The translations under genes were made by a program, and so were the position numbers. A DNA stretch of 8,472 nt from Lachnospiraceae bacterium UBA3643. Its GTDB lineage: Bacteria; Bacillota; Clostridia; Lachnospirales; Lachnospiraceae. The notes under the pieces were generated by a model. That model saw nothing but the letters and a program-made list of their open reading frames with translations, did no database searches and was not told where the DNA came from. Shown here one piece after another: positions 1-7,045 of this stretch. The first letter of the stretch is position 1, and the number at the start of each line of letters is the position of its first letter. Where the stretch lies: positions 1-8,472 of the forward strand of contig DFKO01000208.1 in NCBI GenBank assembly GCA_002373855.1, written 5' to 3'.

Positions 1-584
1 CTGATGTACAGGGTTCTGTTGAGGCAGTTAAGCAGTCTCTCGTAAAACTCTCCAATGAGGAAGTGGTAGTAAAGGTTATCCACGGCGGTGTTGGCGCCAT
101 AAATGAATCTGACGTAATCCTTGCTTCTGCATCAAATGCTATTATCATCGGATTCAACGTACGTCCCGATGCAATGGCCAAGTCTACAGCAGAGCGTGAA
201 GGCGTTGATGTCAGACTTTACAAGGTTATCTATCAGGCTATCGAGGATGTTGAGGCAGCCATGAAGGGTATGCTTGATGCTGTATTTGAGGAGAAGATCA
301 TCGGTCATGCCGAGATCCAGCAGATCTTCAAGGCTTCTGCCATCGGTAATATCGCCGGTGCGAGAGTCATCGACGGATGCATTCAGAAAGACTGCAAGGT
401 TCGTATCACCCGTGAGGGAGAGCAGATCTTTGAGGGACCTCTTGCATCTCTTAAGAGATTTAAGGATGATGTAAAAGAGGTTAAGGAAGGATATGAGTGT
501 GGTCTCGTATTTGAAGGCTTTGATCAGATGAAGGAGCTTGATATCGTCGAGGCATACATCATGGTAGAGGTACCCAGAGAATAA
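1..584 (+). CDS. infB: Translation initiation factor IF-2, C-terminal part (left-truncated)
   Basis: The frame is open from base 3 to the TAA at 582-584, giving 193 residues. IF2 is the GTPase that brings fMet-tRNA to the 30S subunit and promotes 50S joining. The GTPase domain lies upstream and is not visible. What is present is the IF2-specific C1 domain, roughly the first 100 residues, beginning with the hallmark DVQGSVEAV and followed by [20 protein letters not shown] and the [16 protein letters not shown] helix. After it comes the fMet-tRNA-binding C2 beta barrel, roughly residues 100-193, with [33 protein letters not shown] and the conserved ECG motif. The internal GTG at 63 falls in the middle of the C1 domain and is not a start. 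The stop codon overlaps the rbfA start by one base. Identification is certain. Confidence 0.98.
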   Translation, partial: DVQGSVEAVKQSLVKLSNEEVVVKVIHGGVGAINESDVILASASNAIIIGFNVRPDAMAKSTAEREGVDVRLYKVIYQAIEDVEAAMKGMLDAVFEEKIIGHAEIQQIFKASAIGNIAGARVIDGCIQKDCKVRITREGEQIFEGPLASLKRFKDDVKEVKEGYECGLVFEGFDQMKELDIVEAYIMVEVPRE

Positions 585-970
585 TGAGAAAGAACAGTAT
601 TAAAAATACAAGAATAAACTCAGAGGTCATGAAGACTCTCGCAGAGATAATCAGGTCTGAGATAAAAGACCCCCGTATCCCTGAGTTTACATCTGTGACC
701 GGTGTGGAGGTTGCTCCGGACTTAAAGACATGCAAGGTGTTTGTCAGCATGCTCTGTGACGGGGAAAAGGCTCAGGATGGATTAAAGGGCCTTAAATCAG
801 CAGAAGGTTTTATGAAGAGGGAGCTCGCAAGAGAGCTTAATCTGCGAAACACACCGGAACTCAGATTTATCCTGGATACATCAATAGAGTATGGCAATCA
901 TATGTCAAAACTCATTGAGGAAGCCAACAAAAATATCAAACGTGATGACGAAGAATCATCCGAAGAATAA
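584..970 (+). CDS. rbfA: 30S ribosome-binding factor RbfA
   Basis: This 128-residue protein has the usual RbfA length. RbfA is a KH-fold cytoplasmic factor that binds the 30S subunit near the 5' helix of 16S rRNA and acts in late small-subunit maturation and cold adaptation. Family signatures are visible in order: an N-terminal helix with TLAEIIRSEIKDPR (D29-P30-R31), the strand pair SVTGVEVAPDLKTCKVFVS, the SAEGFMKRELARELNLR helix, and TPELRFILDTSIEYG near residues 90-104. The C-terminal tail is acidic (DDEESSEE), which is common. The ATG shares its A with the infB stop (TAATG), so translation is probably coupled. A purine-rich AGAGG lies at 566-570, within infB. The gene follows infB as in most bacteria. 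Confidence 0.97.
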   Translation: MRKNSIKNTRINSEVMKTLAEIIRSEIKDPRIPEFTSVTGVEVAPDLKTCKVFVSMLCDGEKAQDGLKGLKSAEGFMKRELARELNLRNTPELRFILDTSIEYGNHMSKLIEEANKNIKRDDEESSEE

Positions 971-984
971 TTTTTAAAAGTATA

Positions 985-1941
985 ATGATAAATATTATTG
1001 AAGAAGTAAAAGATGCGGGGAGCATCGGAATAAGCGGACATGTGAGACCGGACGGGGACTGTGTAGGTTCCTGTCTTGGTCTTTATTTATACTTAAAGAA
1101 TGTGTACCCGGAAAAGAAAATCGATATTTATCTTGAACACCCCGGTCACAGCTTTGCAGGTATACCCGCACTTGATGATGTAAAGACAACAGCTCCGGTG
1201 GGTAAGGTATATGATATCTTTATTTTGCTTGATACTGTTCCAAACAGACTCGGAGATTTTGAGGAGCTGTTTAACAGTGCAAAAAAGACGATAAACATCG
1301 ATCATCATGTGAGCAACAAAGACGGCTCGGGAGATGTAAACTATATAGTACCCGGGGCATCATCTACAGGAGAACTGATCTATAATCTGACTGAAAAACA
1401 GTTTATGGACAGGGATATTGCAACTCTTTTGTATATGGCTGTTGCCCATGACACCGGTGTATTCAGGTTTTCAAATACAACGGCTGACACAATGCGATGC
1501 GCCGCTGATCTCATTGGCTATGGATTTGATTTTTCAGACCTTCTTGACAAGACTTTTTTTGAAAAGACATATCTTCAGAATAAAGTCCAGGGCCATGTTG
1601 TCATAGACAGTAAACTTTATTTTGACGGCAAACTCATCGTCGGGGTGGCTACAGGTGAGTTTATGAATAAATACGGGGCGACTACCGATGATTTTGACGG
1701 AGTAGTCAATCAGCTCCTCCTGACACAGGGAGTCCTCTCGGCAGTATTCATTTATGAAAAGAAACCGGGTGTATTAAAATTCAGCATGCGTTCTAAGACA
1801 GATGACGTGAATGTGTCATCGGTATCCGTATCTATGGGGGGCGGCGGTCATGTAAGGGCTGCCGGATTTGATTACAATGGTGATCTCACCGAAGGCATGA
1901 ATAAAGTCATAGAGCTTATAGGAAAGCAGATAAATGTATAA
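985..1941 (+). CDS. nrnA: DHH/DHHA1 phosphoesterase, NrnA-type oligoribonuclease / pAp phosphatase
   Basis: The protein has 318 residues, the normal NrnA length. The family degrades RNA oligomers of 2-5 nucleotides and often dephosphorylates 3'-phosphoadenosine 5'-phosphate, using two Mn2+ ions. Visible metal-binding motifs are H19 with D23 and D25 in HVRPDGDCVGS, D83 in LLDTVPNRLG, the DHH triad D106-H107-H108, and D156 in AHDTGVFRFSNTT. The C-terminal DHHA1 domain ends with the substrate-binding GGGGHVRAAGF (285-295). All catalytic residues are present. It sits between rbfA and truB, its usual place in Firmicutes. I chose the ATG at 985 because it puts motif I at the normal distance from the N-terminus. 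No good Shine-Dalgarno precedes it, so it may depend on read-on from rbfA, 14 bases upstream. Some family members act on cyclic dinucleotide-derived pApA or pGpG; the sequence alone does not settle the preferred substrate. Confidence 0.92.
   Translation: MINIIEEVKDAGSIGISGHVRPDGDCVGSCLGLYLYLKNVYPEKKIDIYLEHPGHSFAGIPALDDVKTTAPVGKVYDIFILLDTVPNRLGDFEELFNSAKKTINIDHHVSNKDGSGDVNYIVPGASSTGELIYNLTEKQFMDRDIATLLYMAVAHDTGVFRFSNTTADTMRCAADLIGYGFDFSDLLDKTFFEKTYLQNKVQGHVVIDSKLYFDGKLIVGVATGEFMNKYGATTDDFDGVVNQLLLTQGVLSAVFIYEKKPGVLKFSMRSKTDDVNVSSVSVSMGGGGHVRAAGFDYNGDLTEGMNKVIELIGKQINV
1921..1926 (+). promoter_or_regulatory. Ribosome binding site of truB inside nrnA
   Basis: GGAAAG lies 7 bases before the truB ATG at 1934, within the last codons of nrnA. 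Together with the 8-base gene overlap this supports the start at 1934 and suggests coupled translation. Confidence 0.6.
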
Positions 1942-2833
1942 CGGACTGATAAATGTATACAAGGAGCCGGGATTCACATCTATGGATGTGATTGCAGTGC
2001 TCCGTGGTATACTCGGGCAAAAAAAGATTGGGCACACCGGCACGCTGGATCCTGCGGCAGAGGGTGTGCTCCTTGTATGTCTCGGCAATGCCACAAAGCT
2101 TTGTGACATGCTTGAGAATCATGACAAGACATACAGATGCACGATGATACTTGGCAGGACTACCGATACAGAGGATACAACGGGGACAGTGACCGGAGAG
2201 TATCCGGTAAATGCTGATGATGTAAGTGTGACCGAGGCGATTAAGTCCTTTATCGGTGATTATGACCAGATACCGCCCATGTATTCTGCCATAAAGGTTA
2301 ATGGCAAAAAACTGTATGATATAGCAAGAAGCGGCGGCGAGGTAGAGCGAAAACCCCGTCATATAAAGATTTTTGATATAACTGATATAGTGACAGACCT
2401 GCCGAGAGTATCATTTACGGTAAGCTGCAGCAAGGGTACGTATATCAGATCTCTTTGCAGGGATATAGGAGATAATCTTTCCTGCGGAGGCTGCATGGAA
2501 AAGCTGATCCGCATAAAAGCAGGTGATTTTGATATAAGCACATCCCTAAAGCTTGATGAGATAAAAAAACTGGCTGTTTCCGGAGATATTAATGAATCGG
2601 TGATACCTACTGAAAAAGTATTTGAAAAGTCACCTGTCCTTAAGGTAAAGCCGGAATATGCAAAGCTTATTGATAATGGCAATCCGCTGATGACAGATTG
2701 TGTTGAACCTGCGATCATACCTGATAAAGGTCAGAGGTTCAGAGTTTACAATACGAACAATGTCTTTGTTGCCACATATATTTTTGACACTGAGAAAAAC
2801 AGGCTGATGCCTGAAAAGATGTTTTTACAATAA
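1934..2833 (+). CDS. truB: tRNA pseudouridine(55) synthase TruB
   Basis: The protein has 299 residues, typical for TruB. It isomerises U55 in the T-loop of nearly all tRNAs and acts as a tRNA folding chaperone. The catalytic aspartate is D39 in GHTGTLDPAAEGVL. Further signatures are YRCTMILGRTTDTEDTTG, the QIPPMYSAIKVNGKKLYDIAR segment (Y117, K121) and KGTYIRSLCRDIG (167-179). The region after about residue 230 is a short, weakly conserved C-terminal extension in the position of the PUA-like domain. The start overlaps the end of nrnA by 8 bases, and GGAAAG at 1921-1926 is well placed as its ribosome binding site. In Firmicutes truB commonly sits between nrnA and ribF, as here. Confidence 0.97.
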   Translation: MYNGLINVYKEPGFTSMDVIAVLRGILGQKKIGHTGTLDPAAEGVLLVCLGNATKLCDMLENHDKTYRCTMILGRTTDTEDTTGTVTGEYPVNADDVSVTEAIKSFIGDYDQIPPMYSAIKVNGKKLYDIARSGGEVERKPRHIKIFDITDIVTDLPRVSFTVSCSKGTYIRSLCRDIGDNLSCGGCMEKLIRIKAGDFDISTSLKLDEIKKLAVSGDINESVIPTEKVFEKSPVLKVKPEYAKLIDNGNPLMTDCVEPAIIPDKGQRFRVYNTNNVFVATYIFDTEKNRLMPEKMFLQ

Positions 2834-2838
2834 TCATT

Positions 2839-3783
2839 ATGAAGATAATCAGATACGATTTATCGGAAAATAAAAAAATAGATGAATTGGACGTGGAGAG
2901 AACAGCCGTTGCCATAGGCAAGTTTGACGGAGTCCATAAAGGCCACAGATCTATCATAGAGGACCTGATCAGTAAAAAATCACTGGGACTTACGACTGTC
3001 GTAGTCTCGTTTGAACCTTATCCTGCCGAGTATTTCGGTACAGGAGATTTTAAATATTTATCCCTTTTTGAAGAAAAAGCAGCCATGCTTAATGAATGTG
3101 GGATTGATATTCTGATACTCCTTAAGTTTGACGGATTTGCAGCAGATGTGGCTCCGGAGAAGTTTATAAAGGATTTTTTTGTGGATAAACTCCGGATGGC
3201 ATATATTGCCGCAGGTAAAGATCTCTCATTTGGCAGTAAGGGCGCAGGTAATGTATCATTGCTCGAGAAATACAGCGGTGCATTTGATTATAGTATTAAA
3301 GTAATCCCCAAACTGTGCGATGGAGATGCGGAGATATCATCATCCCTTATCAGAAAACTGATTGAGGACGGTGATGTGAAGAGAGCGAACGGCTATCTTG
3401 GATATCCCTATTCATTTACCGGAGAGGTCATCAGGGGGAGGCATCTCGGCTCGTCAATCGGATTCCCTACGATCAATGTAAAGCCTGATGATAAGAAAGT
3501 AATTCCAAAGTTTGGCGTGTATTATTCATCTGTAATTGTGGACGGGGTGAAATACGCAGGATTAACAAATGTTGGAGTAAAGCCAACAGTTGGCAGCGAC
3601 GGCGTATTACTGGAGACATATATATATGATTTTGACCGTGATATATACGGAAAAACCGTAAAGGTATCATTACATGAATTTAAGCGCCCCGAAAAGAAGT
3701 TTGAGAGTGTGGATGAACTCAAAAAAGCCCTTTTGAACGATATTAATGAGGGTAAAAATAACCAAAAAGCAATTCATATTTGA
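2839..3783 (+). CDS. ribF: Bifunctional riboflavin kinase / FAD synthetase
   Basis: The protein has 314 residues, standard for bacterial RibF. It converts riboflavin to FMN and then to FAD. The N-terminal nucleotidyltransferase module carries GKFDGVHKGH (27-36), the HxGH-type ATP site, and the ISSSLIR motif (166-172) that aligns with the usual ISST.IR. The C-terminal riboflavin kinase module carries GRHLGSSIGFPTINV (200-214) with the PT dipeptide that binds Mg-ATP, GVYYSSV, NVGVKPTV, and ETYIYDF, whose glutamate is the expected catalytic base. The closing EFKRPEKKF and DELKKALLNDI segments match the family's end. It starts 5 bases after the truB stop with no recognisable Shine-Dalgarno. It is the last gene of the translation operon here. 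The frequent follower rpsO is not next to it. Confidence 0.96.
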   Translation: MKIIRYDLSENKKIDELDVERTAVAIGKFDGVHKGHRSIIEDLISKKSLGLTTVVVSFEPYPAEYFGTGDFKYLSLFEEKAAMLNECGIDILILLKFDGFAADVAPEKFIKDFFVDKLRMAYIAAGKDLSFGSKGAGNVSLLEKYSGAFDYSIKVIPKLCDGDAEISSSLIRKLIEDGDVKRANGYLGYPYSFTGEVIRGRHLGSSIGFPTINVKPDDKKVIPKFGVYYSSVIVDGVKYAGLTNVGVKPTVGSDGVLLETYIYDFDRDIYGKTVKVSLHEFKRPEKKFESVDELKKALLNDINEGKNNQKAIHI

Positions 3784-3822
3784 TATTGTTATGTGTAATA
3801 AAGCGAAAAATATATTCATGCT

Positions 3823-3850
3823 TGTTTTGGCTTGGCTCGTTATATAAAAT
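3823..3850 (+). promoter_or_regulatory. Possible sigma-A-type promoter for the transporter-rho group
   Basis: The 139-base gap after ribF (3784-3922) is strongly AT-rich. TTGTTT at 3823-3828 and TAAAAT at 3845-3850, within a TATATAAAAT run, are spaced 16 bases apart and resemble a -35/-10 pair. The transcript would start near 3857 and give a leader of about 65 bases. Other pairings are possible in such AT-rich sequence, for example TTGGCT at 3832 with TATATG at 3853. I see no riboswitch, clear operator or strong terminator in the gap. Confidence 0.3.
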
Positions 3851-3922
3851 TATATATGTCAGAAATGTTCTTTTAGAAGATTATTTGTTAGTAAATTTTT
3901 CTTTAGTTCGTAGGTAACGGAA

Positions 3923-5575
3923 ATGATTTTAAACAGTGTTATTTCGCTTGCCGGTGGTCTCGGACTGTTTCTCCTTGGTATGAACCTCATGAGTGACGGT
4001 ATCGAAAAAGCAGCCGGAGCAAAGTTGCGTTCCATACTCGAGATGTTCACGACAAATCGTGTTATGGGTATGATTGTCGGATGTATTTTTACCGGTATCA
4101 TTCAGTCATCATCGGCTTGTACAGCCATGGTTGTATCATTTGTTAACTCGGGTCTGATGAATCTGTATCAGGCGGCGGGAGTAATATTTGGCTCCAACAT
4201 CGGTACCACTATTACCGGTCAGCTTGTTTCATTCAATTTATCTGCATATGCACCTATCATACTTTTGTTTGGTGTACTGCTCACGATGTTCTCGAAGAAC
4301 CTCACAGTTAAAAAGATCGGCGATGTGATAATCGGATTCGGTGTTTTATTTATGGGTATTAAAGCCATGAGTTCTTCCATGACAGCCCTTAATGATACAG
4401 GCCGTATCACAGAGATACTGATGGGACTTAAAAATCCGCTTTATGCCATCGTGATCGGACTTGCAGTGACTGCAGTAGTTCAGAGCTCATCCGTGACTGT
4501 ATCCATTGTACTGCTCATGGCTCAGCAGCATCTGTTTGTAGATACCAATATCTGTCTGTATATAATCCTCGGATGCAATATCGGTGCATGTACGACAGCC
4601 CTTATCGCATCCCTTGCAGGTAAGAAGGATGCCAAGAGGGCAGCCCTGATCCATCTGCTCTTTAACATCATCGGAACGATCATCATGTTTATCATCCTTA
4701 AGATAGCCATGGATCCTGTATCAGGCATGCTCCACAGAATATCTTCGGATGAAGGACGTTTCGTAGCTAACGCCCACACAATATTTAAGGTATTCCAGGT
4801 AATCGTATTATTACCTTTCTCAACACTGATAGTTAAGATGACTTACCTCATCGTACCCGGCAAGGATCAGAAAGTCGGATACCACGAAGCATTCCAGCTT
4901 CAGTATATCGGTGACAAGGTTCTCTTTAATCCGTCAACTGCCGTAGTAGACGGTATGAAGGAACTTGAGAGAATGGCTTCTCTTGCGTATGACAACCTGA
5001 ACCGTTCGATGAATGCCCTGATCACACTGGATGAGGATGATATCAATCAGGTTTATGAAGTAGAGAAAAATATAGATTTCCTGAACAATTCGATAACTCA
5101 TTATTTTGTAAAGATAAACCAGTCGACACTGCCTATCGAAGACCTTAAAGAGCTGGGTTCCCTGTTCCATGTAGCCAACGATATCGAGCGTATCGGTGAT
5201 CATGCGGAAAATATAGCAGATATGGCGATGCGACGTAAAGCTCTGGGTGTAGCATTCAGTGAGGATGCCCAGTCAGAACTGGCCCAGATGATGGCGAGTG
5301 TTGATGCCATGATAGAAAAAGCTATAAAGTGTATCCTTTCATCAGGTGACAAGACAAAACTGATGATGGAGATATCTGAGCTTGAGGGCAAGATCGACTC
5401 CATGGAAAAACAGTTCCAGCAGCATCATATAGACAGACTGACAAAGCAGCAGTGTACAGCAGAAGCCGGTATGATCTTCTCTGATGTAATATCAGGACTC
5501 GAGAGAGTATCGGATCACGCACTTAATATAGTCAGATATCTTCAGAGAAGAGACCTGGCGGAGTTGACGGAATAA
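3923..5575 (+). CDS. Na+/phosphate cotransporter-family membrane protein with C-terminal PhoU-like domain
   Basis: This 550-residue protein has two parts. Residues 1 to about 315 are hydrophobic, with about eight or more membrane segments and the inverted repeat typical of Na/Pi cotransporter family II: QSSS motifs at 61-64 and 187-190, each followed by a Gly-rich segment (GSNIGTTITG near 90-99; GCNIGACTT in the second half). Residues from about 345 onward form a soluble helical PhoU-like domain with two metal-binding-type motifs, NDIERIGDHAENI (419-431) and GLERVSDHALNI (525-536). The family includes E. coli YjbB and other NptA-like proteins, linked to phosphate movement across the membrane. 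Direction of transport and exact ion are not readable from sequence. The ATG at 3923 is preceded by a weak AGGTAACGG at 3912-3920. It opens a group with rho, 25 bases downstream. Family assignment is strong; physiological substrate is an inference. Confidence 0.93.
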   Translation: MILNSVISLAGGLGLFLLGMNLMSDGIEKAAGAKLRSILEMFTTNRVMGMIVGCIFTGIIQSSSACTAMVVSFVNSGLMNLYQAAGVIFGSNIGTTITGQLVSFNLSAYAPIILLFGVLLTMFSKNLTVKKIGDVIIGFGVLFMGIKAMSSSMTALNDTGRITEILMGLKNPLYAIVIGLAVTAVVQSSSVTVSIVLLMAQQHLFVDTNICLYIILGCNIGACTTALIASLAGKKDAKRAALIHLLFNIIGTIIMFIILKIAMDPVSGMLHRISSDEGRFVANAHTIFKVFQVIVLLPFSTLIVKMTYLIVPGKDQKVGYHEAFQLQYIGDKVLFNPSTAVVDGMKELERMASLAYDNLNRSMNALITLDEDDINQVYEVEKNIDFLNNSITHYFVKINQSTLPIEDLKELGSLFHVANDIERIGDHAENIADMAMRRKALGVAFSEDAQSELAQMMASVDAMIEKAIKCILSSGDKTKLMMEISELEGKIDSMEKQFQQHHIDRLTKQQCTAEAGMIFSDVISGLERVSDHALNIVRYLQRRDLAELTE

Positions 5576-5582
5576 AATAAAA

Positions 5583-5592
5583 GGAAAGGCGG
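5583..5592 (+). promoter_or_regulatory. Ribosome binding site of rho
   Basis: The purine-rich GGAAAGGCGG lies 8 bases before the ATG at 5601. A second in-frame ATG at 5607 would be 14 bases away, so the first is preferred. The site fills most of the 25-base gap after the transporter gene, leaving no room for a separate rho leader. Confidence 0.6.
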
Positions 5593-5600
5593 AAAACGGT

Positions 5601-7043
5601 ATGGATATGAGAGCAAGATATGAGTCTATAGGACTCGTTGATTTAAAAGCAATGGCCAGAAACCGCGGTATCAAGATAGTGACCGGTATGAAAAAATCCG
5701 ATGTAGTTGATGCCATGGTAGCCATGGACGATATGGAAGCAAAACAGAAAGCAGCAGAGGAAGCATCAAAGGCTGCGGAGAAAACTGCTGAAAAGCCGAC
5801 AGAGGTAAAGGAAGTAAAGGAAACTCCAAAGGCAGAAGGGACAGCTCCCGCACCTTTAGAGGGACAGGAGACCAGGATGGTGGCACCGTCGGGAGAGGAG
5901 TACAATCCCGCTCTAGATACAGGTGTTGAGTCAGGCGGTATCCTTGAGGTAATGGCCGACGGATTTGGATTTATCAGAGGTACAAATTACCTTCCCGGAG
6001 AGCGTGATATATATATATCCCCCGGCCAGATCAGGAGATTCGGACTTCGTACGGGAGATATGTTAAAGGGACATCTTAAGGTAAAGGCCGCTACAGAAAA
6101 GTTTCAGGCAATGCTTTATCTGACCAGTTTAAACGGTATGCCTGTAGATCAGGCTACAAAGAGATACCAGTTTGAAAACATGACGCCTATATTCCCCAAT
6201 GAGAGAATTAAGCTGGCAGTACCCGGTGCACCGGTATCAATGCGTATCATGGACCTCTTATCTCCTGTAGGTAAAGGTCAGCGTGGTATGATCGTATCAC
6301 CTCCGAAAGCCGGTAAGACCACACTCCTTAAGAGCGTAGCCAAGTCGGTTCAGGTATCAAATCCCAACATGCATATGATCATCCTCCTCATCGACGAGCG
6401 TCCTGAGGAAGTTACCGATATTAAAGAAGAGGTAATGGGCAAGAATGTAGAGGTCATCTACTCTACATTTGATGAGACACCCGAGCATCATAAGCGTGTA
6501 TCGGAGATGGTGATCGAGAGAGCGAGAAGACTTGTTGAGTATAAAAAAGATGTCATAATACTTCTTGACTCAATCACGAGACTTACCAGAGCATATAACC
6601 AGGTAATACCCCCTTCGGGCAGGACACTTTCCGGAGGTCTCGATCCTGCAGCTCTCCATATGCCAAAGAGATTCTTCGGTGCAGCCAGAAATATGAGAGA
6701 GGGCGGTTCATTAACGATCCTTGCAACGGCACTCGTGGAGACCGGTTCCAAGATGGATGATGTGGTATACGAGGAGTTCAAGGGTACAGGTAACATGGAG
6801 ATGGTACTCGACCGTAAGCTCTCTGAGAGAAGAGTATTCCCTGCGATAGATATCGCAAAGTCCGGTACCAGAAGAGATGACCTGCTCCTGACACAGGATG
6901 AACTCGGCGTAATCAATAATATCCGCCGTGCATTTAACGATATGACAAATAATGATGCGGTTGATAAAGTACTCGATCTGTTCTCTAAGACCAAGACCAG
7001 TGAAGAGTTTATCAGAATGGCTGAAAAGATGAGGTTTTATTAA
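5601..7043 (+). CDS. rho: Transcription termination factor Rho
   Basis: Rho is a hexameric RNA-dependent ATPase that translocates on nascent RNA and terminates transcription. This 480-residue version is about 60 longer than E. coli Rho. Residues 1-45 form the N-terminal helical domain (LVDLKAMARNRGIK, MKKSDVVDAM). Residues 46-111 are a Lys/Glu/Ala/Pro-rich low-complexity linker. The cold-shock-like RNA-binding domain follows (GGILEVMADGFGFIRG, from 112). The ATPase has the P-loop PPKAGKTT (234-241, K239 the likely Walker lysine), LIDERPEEVTD, Walker B ILLDSITRLTRAYN (D323), the Q-loop segment DPAALHMPKRFFGAARN, the R-loop-region EEFKGTGNME, and the arginine-finger region SGTRRDDLLL. These conserved blocks include the Asp, Arg, Ser and Lys positions known to contact bicyclomycin in E. 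coli Rho, so sensitivity is plausible but inferred. Identification is certain. Confidence 0.98.
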   Translation: MDMRARYESIGLVDLKAMARNRGIKIVTGMKKSDVVDAMVAMDDMEAKQKAAEEASKAAEKTAEKPTEVKEVKETPKAEGTAPAPLEGQETRMVAPSGEEYNPALDTGVESGGILEVMADGFGFIRGTNYLPGERDIYISPGQIRRFGLRTGDMLKGHLKVKAATEKFQAMLYLTSLNGMPVDQATKRYQFENMTPIFPNERIKLAVPGAPVSMRIMDLLSPVGKGQRGMIVSPPKAGKTTLLKSVAKSVQVSNPNMHMIILLIDERPEEVTDIKEEVMGKNVEVIYSTFDETPEHHKRVSEMVIERARRLVEYKKDVIILLDSITRLTRAYNQVIPPSGRTLSGGLDPAALHMPKRFFGAARNMREGGSLTILATALVETGSKMDDVVYEEFKGTGNMEMVLDRKLSERRVFPAIDIAKSGTRRDDLLLTQDELGVINNIRRAFNDMTNNDAVDKVLDLFSKTKTSEEFIRMAEKMRFY

Positions 7044-7045
7044 AA

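Noticed and set aside
1916..2362. A 148-codon minus-strand open frame across truB.
   Set aside because: It lies wholly opposite the end of nrnA and truB, both clearly conserved, and its product shows no recognisable family pattern. It is a shadow frame.
3801..3828. A possible weak terminator after ribF: AAGCGAA pairing with TTC and GCTT, followed by GTTTT.
   Set aside because: The stem is short, AT-rich and interrupted by a 2-base bulge, and the T-run is only four bases. It is too weak to call.
3881..3900. TT-rich direct-repeat look-alikes of a PhoP binding box upstream of the phosphate-type transporter.
   Set aside because: The spacing and sequence do not match the repeated TTAACA-like box, and such near matches are expected in AT-rich DNA.
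6005..6020. A TA dinucleotide run resembling a promoter or microsatellite.
   Set aside because: It encodes the Asp-Ile-Tyr-Ile-Ser of the Rho RNA-binding domain, where conserved residues and codon choice explain the run.
6488..6994. A 168-codon minus-strand open frame inside rho.
   Set aside because: It is antisense to the conserved Rho ATPase core and resembles no known protein. The length follows from codon bias on the other strand.
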